DNA of 64,000 nt from a bacterium (GCA_020849855.1 JADZFO010000009.1:6648-70647), one strand, 5' to 3'; numbered from the stretch's first letter, positions 1-8,861 are shown. Numbers and translations: made by a program. Notes: a model not told the origin generated them from the letters alone.

Positions 1-1848
1 CGAGCTGTCGCCGGCGCCCGGGCCGCCGAGGCCCGCGGTGAGCGTGATCTGGACCAGGCGCACGGAGCCGCCGGGCTGGATGATCTGCAGCTCGGCGTTC
101 ATCGGGACGCCGCCGCTGTGCTGGCGCAGGCGCTGGTAGTTGACCATGCTGGCCGGGTGCAGGTACTCGCTGAAGAAGCGCCCGGCGGCCTCACCGGGCT
201 CGAGGCCCAGCAGGCGCTCGGCGGCCGGGTTGGCATACAGGATCCGGCCGTCGGAGGCCATCACCTGCACGCCTTCGCCGAGGCTCTGTACCAGCTCGCG
301 ATAGCGGCGCTCGGAATCCCGCAGGGCCCGCTCGGAGCTCATGCGCTCGGTGATGTCCTGGACCAGGCCGATGGCGCCGAGATAGGCGCCCTCATCATCA
401 AAGCGCGGCGTGCCCGTGACCTGCAGGGTCCGGCGCTCGCCGTCAAAACGCATTACGTCGATTTCATAGGTGGAGCTTTCACCGGCGCGGCGGCGCTGGC
501 GCTGGGCCTCGATCTTGGCCTGCTCGCCGGGGGCCAGGAAGTCCTCGAAGCGCTTGCCGATGATGCGTTCCACCGGTGCGCAGTAGATGCGGCCGAGGGC
601 CGGGTTGGCATAGCTGTAGCGGCCTTCGCTGTCCGAGATGACGAGGCCCTCGGCCATGTACTTGACCAGGGACTCATAGCGCGCCATGCTCTGGCGCAGC
701 TCTTCCTCGGCGCGCAGGCGCTCGGTCACATCGGTGACGGCCTCGATGCTGATGCGGCGGCCTTCGCTGTCACGGGTGGCCACCGAGTTGACGATCACGT
801 TCAGCACGCTGCCGTCGGAGCGGACAAAGCGCGTGCGGAAGTCGTTCAGGAAGCCCTGCTTCCAGAACTGGGCCAGGGCCGCGAAGGCCCGCGGGCCCTT
901 CATGTCCGGGGTCATGAAGGTGTCCAGCGGCTGGCCGATGACCTCGCCGCGGGAATAGCCCATCACCTTGAGCCACTGCTCGTTGACATCCACATAGCAG
1001 CCGGACTCGTCGATGCTGTGCAGCATCACCGGCGCGTTGTTGTATACCAGGCGCAGGCGCTGCTCACTGGAGCGCAGGGCCAGCTCGGCCTGGGACTGCT
1101 CGGTTACGTCCTGGAAGAGGGCCACGGCGCCGCTGAAGAGGCCTTCCTTGTTCAGGCTGGGGGCGGCGGAGATCAGCACGGTGCGCAGCTCGCCACTGGG
1201 GCGGCGGATCTGGATGCGGTAACTGCCCTGCTCGCCGCGCCGGCGCTTGCCGGTCTGCTCGGTGATGCGGGCGAACTCCTCGGGGCTGGTGAAGGTTTCG
1301 ATGCTCAGGCCGACCAGTTTGCCGGCGGCGACGCCGAAGATCTTTTCCGCGGCCGGGTTGGCCACGATGAAGCGCTCGTTCTCGTCAACAATGCACAGGC
1401 CCTCGCCCATGCTTTGCACCAGGGCCAGATAGCGGTCCTCCACCGTGCTGAGGGCCTGGTTGGCCGCGGCGAGGCTGGAGGAGATGTGCTCGGCGATGAC
1501 CATCACGCCGGGGCTGGAGGGGCTGGGCTGGCGGGCGGTGAGGCGCCAGCGCGCGGCGCTGCCACCCTCGCTGCCCTGGCGCAGGCGCTCGATCTCCACC
1601 GGCTGGCCGCTGCCAAGGGCCCGGACCACCGGGCAGGCCTCGGGGCCGTGCTCGGCATAATTGAAGAGCGCGCAGACATGCTGGCCAAAGAGGCTCGCCC
1701 CCCCGGCTTCCTGCTGGGCGATGGAGTTACACCAGACGATCCGCAGTTCGCTGTCCAGCCAAAGAACGGCATGGCCCAGCCCGGTGAGCATTGCTTCAAC
1801 AGCGGATACAGACTCCGGCAGCCCGAGAGTATCCTCTCTCAGTCTCAC
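1..1848 (-). CDS. Multi-PAS domain sensor protein, 3' part cut by window edge
   Basis: Translating the minus strand from GTG at 1848 gives an open frame of 616 codons that runs off the left edge. It holds five successive PAS domains, each with the N-terminal pattern (e.g. YLALVQSMGEGLCIVDE, YRELVQSLGEGVQVMAS), a YANPAAERLLG-type core and a closing DVTER or DITER linker. No transmembrane segment is seen, so it is a soluble sensor. PAS arrays of this kind normally feed a histidine kinase, GGDEF or other output domain, which here would lie beyond the window. The start was chosen because GTG follows a purine-rich GGGGGAAAAAC; an ATG 19 codons later is the alternative. The opposite strand also has a long open frame, but it shows no recognisable domain and is a high-GC shadow. 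Confidence 0.85.
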   Translation of the reverse strand, partial: MRLREDTLGLPESVSAVEAMLTGLGHAVLWLDSELRIVWCNSIAQQEAGGASLFGQHVCALFNYAEHGPEACPVVRALGSGQPVEIERLRQGSEGGSAARWRLTARQPSPSSPGVMVIAEHISSSLAAANQALSTVEDRYLALVQSMGEGLCIVDENERFIVANPAAEKIFGVAAGKLVGLSIETFTSPEEFARITEQTGKRRRGEQGSYRIQIRRPSGELRTVLISAAPSLNKEGLFSGAVALFQDVTEQSQAELALRSSEQRLRLVYNNAPVMLHSIDESGCYVDVNEQWLKVMGYSRGEVIGQPLDTFMTPDMKGPRAFAALAQFWKQGFLNDFRTRFVRSDGSVLNVIVNSVATRDSEGRRISIEAVTDVTERLRAEEELRQSMARYESLVKYMAEGLVISDSEGRYSYANPALGRIYCAPVERIIGKRFEDFLAPGEQAKIEAQRQRRRAGESSTYEIDVMRFDGERRTLQVTGTPRFDDEGAYLGAIGLVQDITERMSSERALRDSERRYRELVQSLGEGVQVMASDGRILYANPAAERLLGLEPGEAAGRFFSEYLHPASMVNYQRLRQHSGGVPMNAELQIIQPGGSVRLVQITLTAGLGGPGAGDSS

Positions 1849-2018
1849 GTTTTTCCCCCGTTTTGGAGCCAAGAGCCGCGCGCAGAGCGTCCCTCGCCCT
1901 CTTGCTGCGACCGCGGCATGCTTACAACCCTCCAGCGGATATTCTAGCAAAACAATGGCGCACTTGCAGAAGTCTGGCAGAGTCGCTGCGGAAGCACTAT
2001 TTATCTGTTTAGGGGTAA

Positions 2019-2035
2019 CACGGAAATTTTCCGTG
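2019..2035. promoter_or_regulatory. Perfect 8+1+8 palindrome upstream of sigma factor gene
   Basis: CACGGAAA-T-TTTCCGTG is a perfect dyad 54 nt before the sigma factor start. It sits between two GTAAC repeats (2015-2019 and 2043-2047). It lies in the interval between the divergent PAS protein and the sigma gene, so it could be an operator for either. No known regulator can be assigned from sequence. Confidence 0.4.
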
Positions 2036-2088
2036 AAACAGTGGTAACGTTTGGGCTCTTCGATGCATCTGTTAGGCGGATCAACTGA

Positions 2089-2640
2089 ATGGACTTACAG
2101 CAGGAGCTGACGGAGCAGCGCAACTCGCGCTTTCTGGCCCTGCTGGAGCCTGTTTATGAGGATTGCCAGCGCTGGGCCATGCACCTTACGCGCAACCCGG
2201 TGGAGGCGGAGGACGTTTTGTCCGAGGCCCTCACATCAGCGCTGACCAGCCTCAGCCAGTTGAAGAACGATGGCGCCTTTAAAACCTGGATGTTCCGCAT
2301 CATCAACAACACCTACCGCATGTCACTGCGGCGGGGCAAACGGCCGGTTGACCTTGTCGACCCGACAGACCTTGGGCATGTCAAGTCAGAGCGGCCGGAT
2401 GCATACCTGCGGGATGAACGGGCCCGGGCAGTCCGCCAGGCGCTGGAGAAACTGGCGCCGGAGCAGCGGGAAGCCCTGTGGCTTTTTCATGTTCATGGAC
2501 TCAGCAGCCGCGAGGTCAGCGATGTCCTGGGAAAGCAGGAAGGTGCGGTAAGGGTCATGCTGACCCGGGCCCGCGACCGTCTGGCCCAGCAGCTCAGGCT
2601 GCTGGGGATGGACAGCGATATCCTGGGTGAGCTGAAGTAG
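2089..2640 (+). CDS. RNA polymerase sigma factor, ECF (sigma-70 family)
   Basis: This 183-aa protein has the two-domain ECF layout. Sigma region 2 lies at about residues 15-85 (NPVEAEDVLSEALTSAL, then FKTWMFRIINNTYRMSLRR, the usual core-binding and -10 recognition helices). Region 4 lies at about 115-170 (LEKLAPEQREALWLFHVHGLSSREVSDVLG..GAVRVMLTRARDRL, the -35 binding helix-turn-helix). The length is typical for ECF factors. The next gene, 98 nt downstream on the same strand, encodes a one-TM protein with a cytoplasmic N-terminus, the arrangement expected for a sigma/anti-sigma pair. A palindrome at 2019-2035 may be its operator. The target regulon cannot be told from sequence. Confidence 0.93.
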   Translation: MDLQQELTEQRNSRFLALLEPVYEDCQRWAMHLTRNPVEAEDVLSEALTSALTSLSQLKNDGAFKTWMFRIINNTYRMSLRRGKRPVDLVDPTDLGHVKSERPDAYLRDERARAVRQALEKLAPEQREALWLFHVHGLSSREVSDVLGKQEGAVRVMLTRARDRLAQQLRLLGMDSDILGELK

Positions 2641-2760
2641 CTGATACAGATTAATGTGGCACCTTCGGGTGCAGGGCCGGTGAGGCCTGGCTGAAAGACA
2701 GGAGCTAAGAATCCATCTGGACAAGGCTCAGGGGAAGGGTGAAAGCCCGACCCGGTTTAC
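2641..2760 (+). other. Hairpin-rich leader between sigma and anti-sigma genes
   Basis: Three small hairpins follow one another. GCACC-UUCG-GGUGC (2659-2672) has a super-stable UUCG loop. GGGCC-GGUGA-GGCCU (2674-2687) follows. GGGU-GAAA-GCCC has a GNRA loop and overlaps the proposed GTG start at 2739. There is no U-tract, so this is not a simple terminator. It may be a structured mRNA segment that tunes translation of the downstream gene. It matches no riboswitch class that I recognise. Confidence 0.3.
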
Positions 2761-3656
2761 AAATGGATCATAGCGACAACAAATTGAAGGGTAACAACCC
2801 GGCCGGGAGCCAGGATCAGCGCGACGCGCAGTGGCGCGAACTGCTGGCCTGCGCCGAGCCGCGGCAGGAGCTGCTGGACAGCGTCCTGCCCTGGCAGCGC
2901 GTCCTGAGCCTGGTTGAAGCCGCACCGCCCGTGAAGCCGCACTGGAGCGACCTGCTCTTTTCGCGGGTCAGCCGCCAGACGCGCTTCGCCCTGGCCGCGG
3001 TGGCCCTGGCGGTGGGATCGGCGGCGGGTCTGGCGGTTATGCCGGCGCAGTCGGACCAGATCGGCACCGTGGTGCTGGCCCGCGTCCCCATGGCCTGGGA
3101 GGCCGGCGGCGCGGAGCTGGCCGAGGTTGAAGCCGCCGCAGAGGCCAGCTTCAGCAAGCTGCCGCACTCCGAGCAGGCGGACATGTACTTCCTGCCGCTC
3201 AAGTCCAGTGACGGCGATGCGCACCCCACACTGGCCATTGCCTTCCTTAACGTGGACTCCGCCCAGGCTGAGCAGGTCTTTGAGGGCCTGGCGCAGCGCT
3301 TCCCCGGCCTCAGCACCGGCGTGGCCGAATACCATGACATCCAGAGCCAGGTCTTCGAGAACCGGCTGCAGGAGCTGCTTTCCGGGCTGCGTGAGCCCGG
3401 GCGCTACCGCGGCCTGGGCGAGGCCCAGATCCGCTCCGAGGTGCTGCGCCAGCTGCACAGCGCCGGCCTGGCCCCCGAGAGCATCAGCATCGAACGCACC
3501 GCCGACGGCGGTCTGAAGATTGAGGTCTCCGCCACGATGGACATCAATGTGGCGGGCGGGCACCTGCAGGAGGCCCTTGGCGATATCGGGCTCAGCCCGG
3601 AGCTTCTGGGATCAGAAGCCTATGAGCAGCTGATGGAACTTCAGCCGGCTCAGTAA
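2739..3656 (+). CDS. Single-TM protein, probable anti-sigma partner
   Basis: This 305-aa protein has a polar N-terminus of about 85 residues, one transmembrane helix at about 88-105 (FALAAVALAVGSAAGLAV) and a long outer part. The outer part contains an acidic helical stretch and a C-terminal KIEVSATMDINVAGGHLQEALGDIGLS segment. Membrane topology and position behind an ECF sigma gene are those of an anti-sigma factor, but I see no zinc-binding HxxxCxxC signature, so the role is inferred from context. GTG at 2739 is preceded by AGGGGAAGG. ATG at 2763 is an alternative start with no ribosome-binding site. The gene ends 44 nt before a good terminator, which closes the sigma operon. Confidence 0.6.
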   Translation: MKARPGLQMDHSDNKLKGNNPAGSQDQRDAQWRELLACAEPRQELLDSVLPWQRVLSLVEAAPPVKPHWSDLLFSRVSRQTRFALAAVALAVGSAAGLAVMPAQSDQIGTVVLARVPMAWEAGGAELAEVEAAAEASFSKLPHSEQADMYFLPLKSSDGDAHPTLAIAFLNVDSAQAEQVFEGLAQRFPGLSTGVAEYHDIQSQVFENRLQELLSGLREPGRYRGLGEAQIRSEVLRQLHSAGLAPESISIERTADGGLKIEVSATMDINVAGGHLQEALGDIGLSPELLGSEAYEQLMELQPAQ

Positions 3657-3699
3657 CAGAAAGGATGGATTGCCTGCGGCGGTGGGCCGCGGGCAGCTG

Positions 3700-3725
3700 A
3701 AGCCCGCCCTGGAGGCGGGCTTTTT
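3700..3725 (+). terminator. Rho-independent terminator of the sigma operon
   Basis: AAGCCCGCC-CTGGA-GGCGGGCTT forms a 9-bp GC-rich stem with a 5-nt loop, followed by a T-tract (3721-3725). Confidence 0.9.
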
Positions 3726-3772
3726 GCTATCCGGCGCCGGCTTAGCGAACGTGGGGGGCGCTGGCTTCCGTC

Positions 3773-3778
3773 TATAAT
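3773..3778 (+). promoter_or_regulatory. -10 box (TATAAT) for the secreted GspG-like protein
   Basis: A perfect TATAAT lies 19 nt before the ATG at 3798. GGAGGG (3785-3790) serves as Shine-Dalgarno, so this gene has a normal short leader. Confidence 0.6.
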
Positions 3779-3797
3779 CGCAGCGGAGGGATTTGAG

Positions 3798-5285
3798 ATG
3801 CGACTGCGGGCAGTCATGACCGCCGCAGCAGGGCTGCTGCTGGCGCTGGGTTTTCGCGCGGCCGCCTTTGCGGCGGAGCCTGAGGAATCGGTGCGCGCGC
3901 ACTTTGCCGCGATCCTGGCCGAGGACTATCGCGGCGCGGACGAGTATTTCTCGGCCGACTTCCTGGGCGCCTTCAAGGCGGATGTCGAGGACATCAACAC
4001 CTACTACAGCACGCGGCGCGAGCAGCTCACGGCCGGCTATGAAGTGGTGGCCGTCGACCCCCTGGCCGACGCGCAGCGCGAGACCATGCGCATCACCGTG
4101 GACTTCAACGACCCGCGGGAAGAGGCCGTGCGCACGGTGACCGAACGCCTGCACTATTACCTGATCCGCGAGAAGGTGCCGGGCGGCGCCCCGGGCCGCG
4201 ACGGCGAGGGCCGGGCCTGGCGCATCGATATCTATGACGCCATCTCCTTTGACACCCTGGCGGATGCGCGGCGCCGGGCCTACCTTGGCACCCGCTATGC
4301 CTGGCCCGAGGACGAGGGCCGCGAGCTGCGCTCCAAGCAGGGCTTCTTCCGCATCCAGTGGGCCCTGGGCTCCTTCGGCAACGCCAAAGGCCGCTATCCC
4401 CTGCGCCTGCTGGGCGGCGACAACCGCCGCGATGAGCTGATCAGCGAAGGCTATTTGACCGGCTCTTACCCGACCAACGGTTTCAACAACGAGCCGATGA
4501 AGCTGCAGGACTTCGGCGAGAAGAGCTCGGGGGACTACAGCTATTACAGCCTGGACAACAACGGCGACGGCGAGCCCGACGACTACTGGCTGCTGCTGCA
4601 TGGCAAGGTGCCGGAGCACTTCTACTTCAGCGGCCACGACACGATCTATATCGCCAACGCGGACATGGACGGCAGCCAGGCCGAGCTGGCGGCGCGCTTC
4701 GCCGAGTTCTGGCTGGAGCGCAGCGGCGACGAGCTGAGCCTGACCGCGGCGGTTGAGCCCGCCGGGCCGGCCAGCGCCCTGCTGCCCACGAATGACATGC
4801 TGGAGATGCTGGCGGACGCCCGCGACAGCCAGCTTGGCCCGGGCCAGGAAGAGGCCGCGCTGCGCACAGTGGCGGCGGTGGAAGGCCCCAGCGAGGCCGA
4901 GCAGGCCGCGGCAGCACTGGCCGCCGGCGGCGCGGATGACGACCCGGCGGCGGGCGGGACTGAGCTGGAGCCGGGCTATGTGCTCCCGCCGGCAGACAGC
5001 GCGGACACAGCAGGGGATGCCGGCGCAGGCGAGAGCGCGGAGCTGGTGGCGGACACGCAGTTGCAGGTGGCGGATGAGGCGGTCACTGAGGCCGCTGAGT
5101 TAAGCGCGGACAGCGCGGCCAATGAGAGCGCGGCCGGTGACAGCACGGCCGGGCCGGATGCAGGCGCAGCAGCAGCGGCGCAGGGCGGGCCGGCGCAGGG
5201 CGGCGAGCTGAACCACTTCGACTGGCTCTTCAGCGAAGGCGACAACTCCGGCCCCTGGCGCATCTTCAGCTTCGGCTGGGACTAG
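3798..5285 (+). CDS. Secreted protein with pseudopilin (GspG)-like domain and Ala/Asp-rich tail
   Basis: This 495-aa protein has an N-terminal signal peptide (MRLRAVMTAAAGLLLALGF...AFAAEP). Residues ~25-140 form an alpha/beta domain of unknown family. Residues ~190-280 resemble the soluble C-terminal domain of type II secretion major pseudopilins: a helix ending in ALGSFGNAKGRYPLRL, then LISEGYLTGSYPTNGFNNEP, and a YSYYSLDNNGDGEPDDYW Asp-rich loop like the GspG calcium site. It has no pilin prepilin-cleavage site or hydrophobic N-terminal helix, so it is a free-standing pseudopilin-fold protein. The last ~170 residues are low-complexity Ala/Asp/Glu/Gly-rich, probably disordered. GGAGGG precedes the ATG. 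Function unknown; the fold call is an inference from pattern similarity. Confidence 0.6.
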   Translation: MRLRAVMTAAAGLLLALGFRAAAFAAEPEESVRAHFAAILAEDYRGADEYFSADFLGAFKADVEDINTYYSTRREQLTAGYEVVAVDPLADAQRETMRITVDFNDPREEAVRTVTERLHYYLIREKVPGGAPGRDGEGRAWRIDIYDAISFDTLADARRRAYLGTRYAWPEDEGRELRSKQGFFRIQWALGSFGNAKGRYPLRLLGGDNRRDELISEGYLTGSYPTNGFNNEPMKLQDFGEKSSGDYSYYSLDNNGDGEPDDYWLLLHGKVPEHFYFSGHDTIYIANADMDGSQAELAARFAEFWLERSGDELSLTAAVEPAGPASALLPTNDMLEMLADARDSQLGPGQEEAALRTVAAVEGPSEAEQAAAALAAGGADDDPAAGGTELEPGYVLPPADSADTAGDAGAGESAELVADTQLQVADEAVTEAAELSADSAANESAAGDSTAGPDAGAAAAAQGGPAQGGELNHFDWLFSEGDNSGPWRIFSFGWD

Positions 5286-5357
5286 GCCGCGCATTGCTGA
5301 ACTGCACAGAGTGCTGCTGCGGGCCTTCCGCCAACTTGCTGCTTGCTGCCGCGCAGC

Positions 5358-7451
5358 CTACTGAGGCAGATCGAGTTTCATCAACAGGCCGTCTTCCTCG
5401 CCGGCCCCGCTGTCCTGGACAAGATAAGCCGGCGCGTCAGCAAGGCTGAACTGGCCCGCCGTCCAGGCCAGTGAGAAGGCCTGCGGGCTGAGCGTGGCCG
5501 CGCTGTAGCTTGCACTGGCACCGCCAAGCGGCGCTTCAGCCGGTGGCTGGAGACTGACATTCGCGCTGCCGGCGAAGCCGCCCAGCAGCACGGACCCATC
5601 CGAGCTGACATCCAGGCACAGAGCCCCTGCATAATCGGGGTTGCCGATCAGGCGCAGGGACCACTGTTCCTCGCCGCCGAGGCTGTAGGCATTGAGCGCG
5701 GTGAAGTACTGCCGTGACAGACTGTCCAGCCGGCGCTCGCCGCCGGCGACGAGGATCCCGCCGTCGAAAAAGCGCGCCTCGATCTGCTGCCCCTCCATGT
5801 ATGTCGGCCGGTAGCGGCTGAAGAGAGTGTCGCCCGCAGCGCTGAACACGGACATCTGCATGCCGGCCTGGTTGGTCCAGCCATTGGCCGCCTCTGTCAG
5901 CAGGAAGGCGCCGGCGGGCAGGGCGCAGAGGCTGGCCGGGGCATTGCCATCGCTGGCCAGGTTGGCGCGGGCCCATTCAAGCCCGCCGTTCCCGTCAAGG
6001 CGGCAGATAAAGCTGCGCTGCGTGCCGCTGGCATCGAAGTCCGCCAGTCCGGCGCACCAGACTGCGCCATCGGCGGCGAAGCAGGAAGCCAGGCGGTGGG
6101 ATGCCGTCGGCGCAGGATCGAAAAGGCCAAGCGTCCACTGCGGCGTGAAGCTGCTGTCGAGGCGGGTGAGCCAGGAGAGGTCATGCGAAGAAAGCAGCAT
6201 GCTGCCGTCGGCGGCGAGGTCAAAGCTGCCGATCGGCCCGGCATAGTCATCGGCAAGCATGTGGTAACCGGCGGGCTGGCCGGCGCTGTCGAGGACGGCC
6301 AGTACACCGCGTCCGCCATGATTCTCGTTCCAGTCGGCTGTATCGCTGTCGATGTTGCCGGCCATGAGCAGGCTGCCGTCGCTGGCAAGACGCAGCTCAA
6401 TGATCTTGGCGTCCCAGAGCTCGCCGCCAGGAGTGCGGTTCCAGACCAGCTGCCCCTGCGAGTCGAGCTTCATGATCGAGGAGAAGTGCATGAAGCGCAG
6501 GGCGGCGTAAACGCTGCCGTCGGGCGCGGCAGCGACATCGACAATGCTGTCGCTGAAAGTGTGGCCAATGCTGCGCGTCCAGTTTGAGGCCGCGAGCACC
6601 TGCAGGTTGAAGTCATATCTAGCGCTGCCCAGGCCGTTGCTGACGGTCAGGCTGGCCGGATAGCTGCCCTCAGCGCCGAGTGTCACCTGGGGCTGCGCTT
6701 CAGTGCTGGTGCCCGGCGTGGCGCCAGCGCCGAAGTCCCAGGCATAAAGCAGTTCCTCGCTGCCCTCAAGCTGGGCGCTGAAACGCACCAGCTTGCCGCT
6801 GGGCCCGCCCTGGGGCGCCACAAGCAGGATCTGCGGGGCTTGCAGCTCACCCTCTATCTCGCCGAAACTGAGCTGCTCCAGGGTGGCCGGCTGCAGGCCG
6901 CTGATGGCGATCACCAGCAGGCAGCTGCCGTCCGCATCAATGTAGTTCGCTAGCTGCGGCAGCTCCAGGCTGTCGGGGCTGGCGGGCGAGTACCACTCCC
7001 AGCGGTCGAGGGCCCAGTTGGCCAGGGCGAGGCTGAAGCTGCCGGATACCGGCTGCTGCGCCCACTTGAAGTAGAGTCGGGCTTCCTCGTCATAGCCGGC
7101 CAGGTTGAAGCTGTAGATACAAAAGGCAAGCTGCTCCAGCCCGGCGCCTTCAGGCCAGAGCTGCACAGCATCGCCCGTCCGGGCAGCAAAGTGTTGGGGC
7201 AGGCTGTCTTCATACTGCCGGCCATACCTGAACTGGGCTGCGTCATCAAAGGACAACTCCCGGCGCGCCGCGCCGGGGGAAATGAGTGCCTGGCCGGCGG
7301 ATGAAGCCGGGGCGGGGAGAGAAGTATCAGGGGCGGGGCGGGAAGCATCAGGGGCGGGTCCGTTGCTGTGCCCTGCGTTGGAGCATGCCGCAAGGGAAAA
7401 ACACAGCAGGCAGAGCAGACCAAGGATAAAGACTCGCCTTTGCAGAGACAT
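5358..7451 (-). CDS. PKD-domain, propeller-like lipoprotein
   Basis: This 697-aa protein begins with a lipoprotein signal peptide (LLCLLCFSLAAC, Cys at about 23) and a Pro/Ser/Ala linker. Residues ~75-190 form a domain also found at the start of the large lipoprotein at 11767 (shared LALANWALDRWEWYSP-type segment). A PKD domain follows at ~200-285 (LLYAWDFGAGATPG...YPASLTVSNGLGSA). Residues ~290-690 are repeats resembling a beta-propeller (YAALRFMHFSSIMKLDSQGQ, SLLLAG/ILVAGG strands). It is presumably exposed at the cell envelope; the ligand is unknown. AGGAGG sits 5 nt before the ATG. A good promoter lies upstream, divergent from recF. Confidence 0.75.
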   Translation of the reverse strand: MSLQRRVFILGLLCLLCFSLAACSNAGHSNGPAPDASRPAPDTSLPAPASSAGQALISPGAARRELSFDDAAQFRYGRQYEDSLPQHFAARTGDAVQLWPEGAGLEQLAFCIYSFNLAGYDEEARLYFKWAQQPVSGSFSLALANWALDRWEWYSPASPDSLELPQLANYIDADGSCLLVIAISGLQPATLEQLSFGEIEGELQAPQILLVAPQGGPSGKLVRFSAQLEGSEELLYAWDFGAGATPGTSTEAQPQVTLGAEGSYPASLTVSNGLGSARYDFNLQVLAASNWTRSIGHTFSDSIVDVAAAPDGSVYAALRFMHFSSIMKLDSQGQLVWNRTPGGELWDAKIIELRLASDGSLLMAGNIDSDTADWNENHGGRGVLAVLDSAGQPAGYHMLADDYAGPIGSFDLAADGSMLLSSHDLSWLTRLDSSFTPQWTLGLFDPAPTASHRLASCFAADGAVWCAGLADFDASGTQRSFICRLDGNGGLEWARANLASDGNAPASLCALPAGAFLLTEAANGWTNQAGMQMSVFSAAGDTLFSRYRPTYMEGQQIEARFFDGGILVAGGERRLDSLSRQYFTALNAYSLGGEEQWSLRLIGNPDYAGALCLDVSSDGSVLLGGFAGSANVSLQPPAEAPLGGASASYSAATLSPQAFSLAWTAGQFSLADAPAYLVQDSGAGEEDGLLMKLDLPQ

Positions 7452-7502
7452 TGCGTCCTCCTAACCATTGCGGCCACGCCGCGTTTCAGCCGAACTCAGA
7501 AA

Positions 7503-7530
7503 AGATAACCCGCTGCAGAGGCAAAGTCAA
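7503..7530 (-). promoter_or_regulatory. Sigma-70-type promoter of the PKD lipoprotein gene
   Basis: On the minus strand TTGACT (7525-7530) is followed after 16 nt by TTATCT (7503-7508). The start codon lies about 50 nt further on with an AGGAGG ribosome-binding site. Confidence 0.5.
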
Positions 7531-7565
7531 TTCGGGGCCGCGGCTGATCCGTTGTTCCCTGCCCC

Positions 7566-7571
7566 TACAAT
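7566..7571 (+). promoter_or_regulatory. -10 box of recF, leaderless arrangement
   Basis: TACAAT is separated from the recF GTG start by exactly 6 nt (CCCCGG) with no Shine-Dalgarno. Transcription should therefore begin at the start codon. Confidence 0.6.
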
Positions 7572-7577
7572 CCCCGG

Positions 7578-8717
7578 GTGCGCCTTGAACGCCTGCGCCT
7601 GAAGGATTTCCGCAACCATGAGCAGACCGATGTCAGCTTCCCGCCCGGCATCATCGTGCTCACGGGGCCGAATGGCGCGGGCAAAAGCAACCTGCTGGAG
7701 GCGATCCACTACCTGAGCTATCTGCGCTCCTTCCGCGCCGGCCAGGACCGCGAAGTGGTGCGCTTTGGCACACCCTTCGCCGCCGTGGAGGCGAAGCTGC
7801 TTGACGATGCCGGGCGGCCCTTCGAGGCGCGCCTGGTGCTGAAGGGCGGACAGCGCTATGTGCGGCTTAACGGCAGCGATGTGACGAAGTTCCAGGACTT
7901 CATCGGCCGCCTGGCCAGCCAGTTCTTTTACCCCGGCGAGCTGGCGCTGCTGACCGGCGACCCCGGCCTGCGCCGCGAGGTGCTGGACCTGGAGCTGCTG
8001 CGGCTCAAGCCGGCCCTGGCGCCGGTCTACAAGCAGTACCACAGCGCGCTGCTGCAGCGCAACAAGACCCTCAAGCTGATCCACCCGGCCCCGGGCCAGC
8101 GGCGGCGCGACAGCGGCCTGGACAAAGCCCTGGCGGCCTTCACCCAGCAGCTTGTCAGCGCCGGGACGCAAATCATGCGCGAGCGCCGCGGCCTCGTTGG
8201 CGTGGTGGACGGGCACTTCAGCCCGCTGTATGAAAGCCTGGCGCCCCCGGGGGGCGAGAAGGTCAGCCTGCGCTATCTGAGCTCGGTCGAGCTTTCGCCT
8301 GACGACCAGGTGGCCGCGCACTATGCCCAGCGCCTGGCGGCGGCCGCGGATAAGGAAAGCACCCTGCGCTATACCACCGTGGGCCCGCACCGCGACGACC
8401 TGGGCTTCATCCTCAACGACAGCTATGACCTGCGCCGCTATGGCAGCCAGGGGCAGATGCGCTCCGCCGTGCTGGCCTTCCGCCTGGCCCTGTGCGAGCT
8501 GTCGCGCCTGCGCCTCAGCGACGACCCGATCCTGCTGCTGGACGACGCCCTGTCCGAGATGGACGACGAGCGCAAGAAGCGCCTGCTTAAGCTTTGCCGC
8601 AGCCGCAGCCAGGTCTTTATCAGCTCGGCCAGCCAGCGCGAGGTGGAGCTGATCGCGCCGCTGGCCAGTGCCGTATACAGCGTGGAGCAGGGCCAGGTGC
8701 GGCTGGTCAAGGGCTGA
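7578..8717 (+). CDS. recF: DNA replication and repair protein RecF
   Basis: This 379-aa protein is an SMC-like ATPase that loads RecA (with RecO and RecR) at gaps in DNA. Walker A is GPNGAGKSN at about residues 30-38. The conserved LRSFR motif follows (YLSYLRSFRAG). The segment FFYPGELALLTGDPGLRREVLDLEL is typical of RecF. The signature and Walker B region near the C-terminus reads RYGSQGQMRSAVLAFRLAL...PILLLDDALSEMDDERKKRL. Length is normal. The start is GTG, preceded by a -10 box at a 6-nt distance and no ribosome-binding site, so translation is probably leaderless. dnaA and dnaN, the usual neighbours, are not in the window. Confidence 0.95.
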   Translation: MRLERLRLKDFRNHEQTDVSFPPGIIVLTGPNGAGKSNLLEAIHYLSYLRSFRAGQDREVVRFGTPFAAVEAKLLDDAGRPFEARLVLKGGQRYVRLNGSDVTKFQDFIGRLASQFFYPGELALLTGDPGLRREVLDLELLRLKPALAPVYKQYHSALLQRNKTLKLIHPAPGQRRRDSGLDKALAAFTQQLVSAGTQIMRERRGLVGVVDGHFSPLYESLAPPGGEKVSLRYLSSVELSPDDQVAAHYAQRLAAAADKESTLRYTTVGPHRDDLGFILNDSYDLRRYGSQGQMRSAVLAFRLALCELSRLRLSDDPILLLDDALSEMDDERKKRLLKLCRSRSQVFISSASQREVELIAPLASAVYSVEQGQVRLVKG

Positions 8718-8855
8718 GGCGCCGCTGCGGCTGACTTTAGCGAATTCGCTTCAATGGGCCTGCAGTCTTTAGCCAGTGGGCAGTTAAATCTAAGTACTGC
8801 GGAGAAATAGCGGTTAAGCCGGGCCGGTTTAACCACGCCTGAACCCTGGCGCCGG

Positions 8856-8861
8856 TACAAT
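8856..8861 (+). promoter_or_regulatory. -10 box of HD-GYP gene, leaderless arrangement
   Basis: TACAAT is followed by CTGCCC and then the GTG start at 8868. The 6-nt gap is identical to that at recF. Confidence 0.6.

Noticed and set aside
118-1947. 609-codon open frame on the plus strand
   Set aside because: It is antisense to five recognisable PAS domains, has no domain of its own and reads as low-complexity Ala/Leu/Gly/His. It is a typical high-GC shadow.
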